Assembly (NCBI GenBank): GCA_905181595.1
Contig: CAJIYI010000002.1
Coordinates: 62,001 to 126,000 of the forward strand
Direction of reading: 5' to 3'
Length of the DNA: 64,000 nucleotides
DNA from: an uncultured SAR86 cluster bacterium
GTDB taxonomy: Bacteria > Pseudomonadota > Gammaproteobacteria > Magnimaribacterales > D2472
Shown here: one piece after another, positions 59,837 to 64,000 of the stretch
How positions within the stretch are numbered: the first letter of the stretch is position 1
Layout: each line of letters opens with the position of its first letter
Position numbers and translations under genes: made by a program
The notes under the pieces: model-generated
The model's database searches: none
What the model was told of the DNA's origin: nothing
Seen by the model: only the letters and a program-made list of their open reading frames with translations

Positions 59837-60192
59837 ATAAGTAATATAAATACAAAAGATACCGCGACTGAAACTACACCAATCATAGAGTTAATGATTG
59901 CTGTTTCTCCTAATTCTCTCATCTCATTCTTAGTTTCATAAAAACTATTGCTGTATAAAAGTAGAGCACCAGAATTAAAAACATGCATCAAAAAAAGGAT
60001 CATTAAAAACCAATGTGCTTGTTCCGCTATTGCTAGTAAGCAGAGTGCAGAAAATATTAGATCAAGAATTAAAAAGAACTTTTTATTGGCTCGGTTATAA
60101 ATAAAACCAAATAAATTAAAATTATTTTTTAGAAGCCAGGCTATTATTAGTCCCTCTAATAGATATAGACAACCTAGAGCAAAAGTAAGCAT
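59677..60192 (-). CDS. Four-helix membrane protein of unknown function
   Basis: 171 residues if read to the stop at 59677, but the last about 55 lie antisense to the end of acs and are of low quality. The first 115 have four hydrophobic helices ([74 protein letters not shown]). A shift near 59840 would give a natural stop just before the acs end. No family is recognised. The gene is 8 bp downstream of the MBL hydrolase on the same strand. Confidence 0.45.
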   Translation of the reverse strand: MLTFALGCLYLLEGLIIAWLLKNNFNLFGFIYNRANKKFFLILDLIFSALCLLAIAEQAHWFLMILFLMHVFNSGALLLYSNSFYETKNEMRELGETAIINSMIGVVSVAVSFVFILLIYKLSLFAIKLSTTSGSASVEVSPRFLKSPSATFLKILRIIFPDLVFGRPGAH

Positions 60193-60200
60193 AAAAACTA

Positions 60201-61023
60201 TTAATTCAACGACCAGGCTTGCTGGTCAGAATCAAACACAGCAACCTTATCTTCAAGCAGTTTTGTTAAATGCGCCTCTAAACTCCAAAGTGCAATGGGG
60301 TGCAGTCTTTCATCAACATCGTCATAGACCTCTTTAACCAGTGTGTTTGAATTGCAAGGAGAAATTAATTGAAGTTTTTCCACTACCTTGCTCTCACGCT
60401 CTAATCTATGAGCAATAATCCAGTCTACTACTGCAAAGGGATCTCCCAGAAAGTCTCCATGGCCAGGACCAATTCTATTAAATTTATAATTTTTTAAGAG
60501 TGTAAGAGAGTCAAGATATTGCCTCATAGAACCATCTGGATGGGCGATTACTACTGTTGAGCCATTCATTATATGGTCGCCTGTGAGCATGGTTTCTTCT
60601 TCTGCAATGAGATAACACAAATGATTCGATGCATGGCCAGGTGTATGAATTACCTCAATCGTATATTCATCTGTCTTAATTATGTCGCCATGATTAAGCA
60701 CCTGATCAGGCTTAAAGGTTCTGTCTTGCCGCGAATCATCTTTGGCTACTAACCTTCCCATCATAGGAATCTTTAACTTATCTGCCAATACTTTTGCACC
60801 TGGCGAATGATCTGGATGAGTATGAGTGACAAGAATTCTTTTGATTTTATTTTTCCCAAGCTCTAATAAGTTCAGATAGATGGGCGTCAATTTTTGGACC
60901 AGGATCAACCAAGGTAATATCATCGGTTCCAATTAAGTAGCTGTTAGTACCTGGGCCAGTAAAAACACTGCCATTAGATGCGGTAATTCTTTGAATGCTT
61001 GATTTAGGCGCTTTCATATCCAT
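60201..61023 (-). CDS. Metallo-beta-lactamase-fold hydrolase (LACTB2-like), one frameshift
   Basis: About 274 residues. From ATG 61023 the N-terminus reads MKAPKSSIQRITASNGSVFTGPGTNSYLIG; after a shift near 60865 the main frame has ILVTHTHPDHSPGAKVL (HxHxDH), EVIHTPGHASNHLCYL, LTGDHIMNGST and GPGHGDFLGDP. This resembles LACTB2, a single-strand RNA endonuclease-like enzyme, and related bacterial hydrolases. Its start overlaps the Nudix gene by 20 bp, so the two are co-translated. Confidence 0.78.
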
Positions 61024-61780
61024 TATCTCCAGGTAAAAAGCCAATCCAGGCTCCATCTTTCTTAATAAACTTGGGAAGGATTGGAGGAATCGCACCATCC
61101 TCTAGATCTTTAAAATGATTAAAAGCCTCTTCTCTTGATGAAAATTGAGCAAGAGCTTCTAAACTTTTAATCGTTGGCATAATCATATTCATCTCACCTT
61201 GATGAAACTTTTCTAAAGCTTTGGCAGGTGAGATCCAAAAACTTTCAGTCAGCTCATATCCATCGTGAACTCCAAGTTGTTCAGAATGCACTTTAGCTAA
61301 AAAAAACCTAGTATCAAATCGTTTGGGCTCAATATCTGGTGTAACCCAATGAGCGCATGGAACAATATTATTGGCTCGCAATTGCAAATTATTTTCTTTA
61401 CAGATCTCATAAAAAGTAATCTCTTTTGAATTTAGCTGTTGCCTGTAATCATCTAATTTTTTTAGGTCTTGAAGAAGCATATCATTCTTGTTGGTCAATA
61501 AAATACCAGCCTCTTCATAGCATTCTCTGATGCATGCAACCCAATACGCCAAACCATTTTGATTTACTGCAAGCTTTGCTGAAGCCTGATCATCACTAAG
61601 GCCATCACAATACTGATACATCTCTGGAAGTGAGTCTTCGGGATCAAGAGTGCCACCAGGAAAAACATACAAGCTACCGAATGAAGACTTCATGCTTCGC
61701 TTCACCATGAATATTTCAAAAGTATCGGTGCCCTCTCTCATTAAGATGACTGTTGCAGCTGGTCTAATTTGTGTATTCAT
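61004..61780 (-). CDS. Nudix hydrolase (NUDT19/CoA-diphosphatase-like)
   Basis: 258 residues. VYVFPGG opens the fold, followed by ACIRECYEEAGILL, the RExxEExG part of the Nudix box, shifted by an insertion as in the NUDT19 branch. IVPCAHWVTPDIEPKRFDTRFFLA is characteristic of that branch. Those enzymes hydrolyse acyl-CoA or nucleotide diphosphates. Coupling with an MBL hydrolase recurs in bacteria and may reflect joint CoA/nucleotide turnover. Confidence 0.75.
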   Translation of the reverse strand: MNTQIRPAATVILMREGTDTFEIFMVKRSMKSSFGSLYVFPGGTLDPEDSLPEMYQYCDGLSDDQASAKLAVNQNGLAYWVACIRECYEEAGILLTNKNDMLLQDLKKLDDYRQQLNSKEITFYEICKENNLQLRANNIVPCAHWVTPDIEPKRFDTRFFLAKVHSEQLGVHDGYELTESFWISPAKALEKFHQGEMNMIMPTIKSLEALAQFSSREEAFNHFKDLEDGAIPPILPKFIKKDGAWIGFLPGDNGYESA

Positions 61781-61820
61781 AATTAGTATGGATATTTATT
61801 ATCCATTAGAATAAGTCTTA

Positions 61821-62729
61821 ATGGAAATTACTGAATCTCTAAAACAAGACCTTCAATCTGCGCCAGACTGGTTTCATAAATCGATAGCTATTCTGCCTAG
61901 AAAAGAAAATTTTATACATGCAGCAGGAAATCTAAAGTACCAAGTCTGGGACAGAGCTAATGCTAAAAATATTGTTGTTCTAATCCACGGAACAGGGGCG
62001 CATAAAAAATGGTGGGACCCAATAGCTCCTTTGATAAATGAAGACTTTACCGTGATAGCTCCAGATCTTCCTGGCATGGGAGAGTCTGATCATAGAAATG
62101 CATATAATTTTGAAGAATTTAGTGAGGCATTGATTGCAATCATTAATCAAGAAAAAATTGTTAGCAATTTTCAAAAAATTTACCTTGTAGGTCATTCGCT
62201 TGGCGGACATGTTGCAGGATTTATGGCAAGCGAATTTCCAGATCTATTTCATGGGGTGATAATGATTGATTCTCCTATTCGCCCACCAACATATGACTAT
62301 GACAAACATCAAAGCACTGGTCCGCTGAGAAGAATCAAATACTACCCTGACAAAGTTTCAATCATCGAGAGATTTAGGCTAATGCCGCCTCAGGACTGCG
62401 AAAATGGCTGGTATCTTAGATACATCGCAGAGCACTCAGTTTTCGATGTTGAAGAAGGCTGGAGATGGCGATTTGATGATAAGCTCTTTGCCACTCTTAG
62501 GCGCCTAAATAATTATGAATTTAAATTTCAATGCCCAGCACTTTTTGTTGCTGGCGGTAAAAGTCTATTATTAGAATCAAAGATAATGAAATATATTAGA
62601 GAGGCTTTTAAAGACTCTATGGCAGTCGAAGTAATTGAGGATGCGGCTCATCATGTCCCGCTCGATTCTCCGCTAGAACTTATCTCTTTAATCAATGATT
62701 ATTTACGACAGTGGGAAGAAAAAAAATGA
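61821..62729 (+). CDS. Alpha/beta hydrolase
   Basis: 302 residues. VVLIHGTGAHKKWW (oxyanion loop), APDLPGMGESD, the nucleophile elbow VGHSLGGHVAG (Ser about 126) and a late DAAHHVPLD histidine form the full triad set. The family includes epoxide hydrolases, haloalkane dehalogenases and C-C bond hydrolases; the substrate cannot be told. Its last bases overlap the next start by 4 bp (ATGA). Confidence 0.8.
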   Translation: MEITESLKQDLQSAPDWFHKSIAILPRKENFIHAAGNLKYQVWDRANAKNIVVLIHGTGAHKKWWDPIAPLINEDFTVIAPDLPGMGESDHRNAYNFEEFSEALIAIINQEKIVSNFQKIYLVGHSLGGHVAGFMASEFPDLFHGVIMIDSPIRPPTYDYDKHQSTGPLRRIKYYPDKVSIIERFRLMPPQDCENGWYLRYIAEHSVFDVEEGWRWRFDDKLFATLRRLNNYEFKFQCPALFVAGGKSLLLESKIMKYIREAFKDSMAVEVIEDAAHHVPLDSPLELISLINDYLRQWEEKK

Positions 62730-63808
62730 GAAAAATAATAATAACTATTTTAGGAGCGCTGACATTGAGTCTTGTTGCATTTTTATGGCTTGGAAATGAA
62801 AATAGCATTGAGTCCTTGGATGGATGTAAAGACAATGAAGAGCTGAAAGTCTACTGTAATTTTATGAATCCTGAAGATTTAGCGCTAACCCCAGATGGAA
62901 ATTTTTTAATTGTGGCCGAGTTTGGCGGAATGGCACCATTGGTTGAAATGACATCTGGGAAATTAAGTTTTTTTAACATAAAAGATAAAACCAGATCTCA
63001 AGCGAAGATTACTTTTGGGGAAAATGAATGGGGCTCTGTTGACTGTTCTAGAGATCCGAGCATTCCCTTTGGTCCTCATGGCATTGATTTAGTTCAAAGA
63101 GAGGATGGAAAGCAGCAACTTGCAGTGGTCAGTCACCATCCAAATGAAAGCATAGAGATGTTTGAACTGTTAGAAAAAGATGGTTGGGTGCTTGAGTGGA
63201 AGGGCTGTGTTGATGTTGACGGCAAATATTATTTCAATGATGTTTCATTGGATATGTCTGGAAACTTCTATGCCTCTCATATGTTTGAATCTGACTTCTC
63301 AATGATCAGTGCCTTGTGGAATGTATTTGCCAAGTCAGATACAGGCATGGTTGTTAAATGGACTCAGGATAATAAATTTGAGGAACTAAATTTCACAGCT
63401 GGCTCTTTCCCAAATGGCATTGCATTAGATCAAAAAAATAATAATCTCATTGTGAATTACAACTTAGGGGATAAAAGCATTCTATTTGATCTGAATTCCA
63501 AACAATCTCTGGGAATCTACGAGCACAATTCACCTGATAACGTGGTCATCAAAGGTGGCTTTGCATGGGTTACTAATCATGATCATTCTGTTGCAGAATC
63601 TTTGGGGTGTGCCGAAACAGTTAATTGCACACTTCCTTTCTCAGTAAATAAATTATCTCTTTCAGATCTTTCATTGGTTGAGTCCTATAAATTTAAGAGC
63701 AAAAATATGGGAATTGGAACTGTTGGTTTGCCGCATGATGGATCCTTATGGATTGGTTCATACCACTCAGACAGATTAGCAGAGGCTAGCCTATCTTTTA
63801 GTGAATAG
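62726..63808 (+). CDS. Exported SMP-30/strictosidine-synthase-like beta-propeller protein
   Basis: 360 residues from ATG 62726 (ribosome site GGAAG); an in-frame GTG 15 bp upstream is less likely. A signal/anchor (IIITILGALTLSLVAFLWL) leads into repeated propeller blades: PEDLALTPDGNFLIVAEFGG, FGPHGIDLVQRED, FPNGIALDQKNNNLIVNY, FAWVTNHDHS, GLPHDGSLWIGSYHSDR. These resemble gluconolactonase/paraoxonase-type calcium propellers. It is translationally coupled to the alpha/beta hydrolase, so the two may act in sequence on one lactone or ester. Function is unknown. Confidence 0.65.
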   Translation: MRKIIITILGALTLSLVAFLWLGNENSIESLDGCKDNEELKVYCNFMNPEDLALTPDGNFLIVAEFGGMAPLVEMTSGKLSFFNIKDKTRSQAKITFGENEWGSVDCSRDPSIPFGPHGIDLVQREDGKQQLAVVSHHPNESIEMFELLEKDGWVLEWKGCVDVDGKYYFNDVSLDMSGNFYASHMFESDFSMISALWNVFAKSDTGMVVKWTQDNKFEELNFTAGSFPNGIALDQKNNNLIVNYNLGDKSILFDLNSKQSLGIYEHNSPDNVVIKGGFAWVTNHDHSVAESLGCAETVNCTLPFSVNKLSLSDLSLVESYKFKSKNMGIGTVGLPHDGSLWIGSYHSDRLAEASLSFSE

Positions 63809-64000
63809 TATTTATACTGCGGAGCAGGTCAGAGCTTTTGAGAAAAATTTATTTATTAAAAAGGGCGATGACCTGCGAGCAATGATGGAGGCTGCTAAGC
63901 AGTCTGTTGAGATATTAAACAAAGATTTTTCAACGTCAGAGTTCTTAATTCTATGTGGGCCAGGCAATAATGGTGGAGACGGATATTTCATAGGCATTGG
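63801..64000 (+). CDS. nnr: NAD(P)HX epimerase/dehydratase, N-terminal part
   Basis: GTG 63801 overlaps the previous stop by 8 bp. The 66 residues before the window edge read NSIYTAEQVRAFEKNLF and then LCGPGNNGGDGYFIG, the diagnostic YjeF N-terminal epimerase motif. The full protein normally adds a dehydratase domain that repairs hydrated NAD(P)H. Truncated by the window. Confidence 0.8.
   Translation, partial: MNSIYTAEQVRAFEKNLFIKKGDDLRAMMEAAKQSVEILNKDFSTSEFLILCGPGNNGGDGYFIGI

Overview
The window is AT-rich chromosomal DNA from a marine-type gammaproteobacterium with a compact genome. Intergenic gaps are short, stop/start overlaps are frequent, and the gene order is recognisably gammaproteobacterial. 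Examples are ponA facing aroK-aroB with gltB, gltD and hemE after it, tyrS / M23 peptidase / anmK / erpA, dksA-pcnB, and algC-slmA. TonB-dependent receptors, a thiamine-salvage operon under a TPP riboswitch and the absence of rRNA-linked tRNAs fit a streamlined ocean lineage such as SAR86. That placement is an inference from gene content; no marker-gene phylogeny was run.

Layout. 1-4602: lipopolysaccharide/envelope genes (a waaA start, an LpxL-like acyltransferase, methyltransferases, an alpha/alpha-toroid protein, a glycosyltransferase). 4618-9994: ilvE, phosphomannomutase, slmA and penicillin-binding protein 1A. 10103-18879: aroK-aroB, then gltB and gltD, which are divergent rather than co-directional, and hemE. 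18936-24300: a PsiE-like protein, tesB, an orphan cobS-cobT pair and a di-iron ferritin-like protein. 24275-30774: a beta-helix protein with an SO2930-type dihaem cytochrome, a Bax-inhibitor-like protein, an M1 peptidase and a type II pantothenate kinase. 30831-36530: a divergent shikimate-kinase paralogue, a metallo-beta-lactamase-fold protein, tRNA-Ala, a tandem structured repeat, a Fur-box TonB receptor, DoxX and a cytidylyltransferase-cupin fusion. 36563-40209: a two-gene sodium/solute symporter, a heavily broken fatty-acid desaturase and an FKBP lipoprotein. 40229-44123: the thiamine locus (riboswitch, TonB receptor, PnuT, kinase, divergent YkoF-like protein). 44140-48905: an MHS transporter, a 31-residue lysine-rich protein, tRNA-Ile, MAPEG, a nucleotidyltransferase/kinase pair and tyrS. 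48955-64000: FAH, M23 peptidase, anmK, erpA, hemJ, hemL, a PfkB kinase, dksA, pcnB, a deoxynucleoside kinase, acs, Nudix plus MBL hydrolases, an alpha/beta hydrolase, an SMP-30-like protein and the start of nnr.

A striking technical feature is that about 17 otherwise intact genes, many of them normally essential (ilvE, aroB, gltB, tyrS, hemJ, dksA), carry single-base frameshifts. This looks like residual long-read indel error rather than biology. The desaturase at 38594-39499 is broken much more heavily and may be a true decaying gene.

The most novel-looking signal is non-coding: two tandem, diverged copies of a roughly 100-nt element at 32500-32728 that share one fold with compensatory changes. 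The best-supported functional system is the thiamine acquisition locus. Other points for follow-up are the inverted gltB with an integrase-like N-terminal extension on GltD, the orphan CobS/CobT pair, and several perfect palindromes in divergent promoters.
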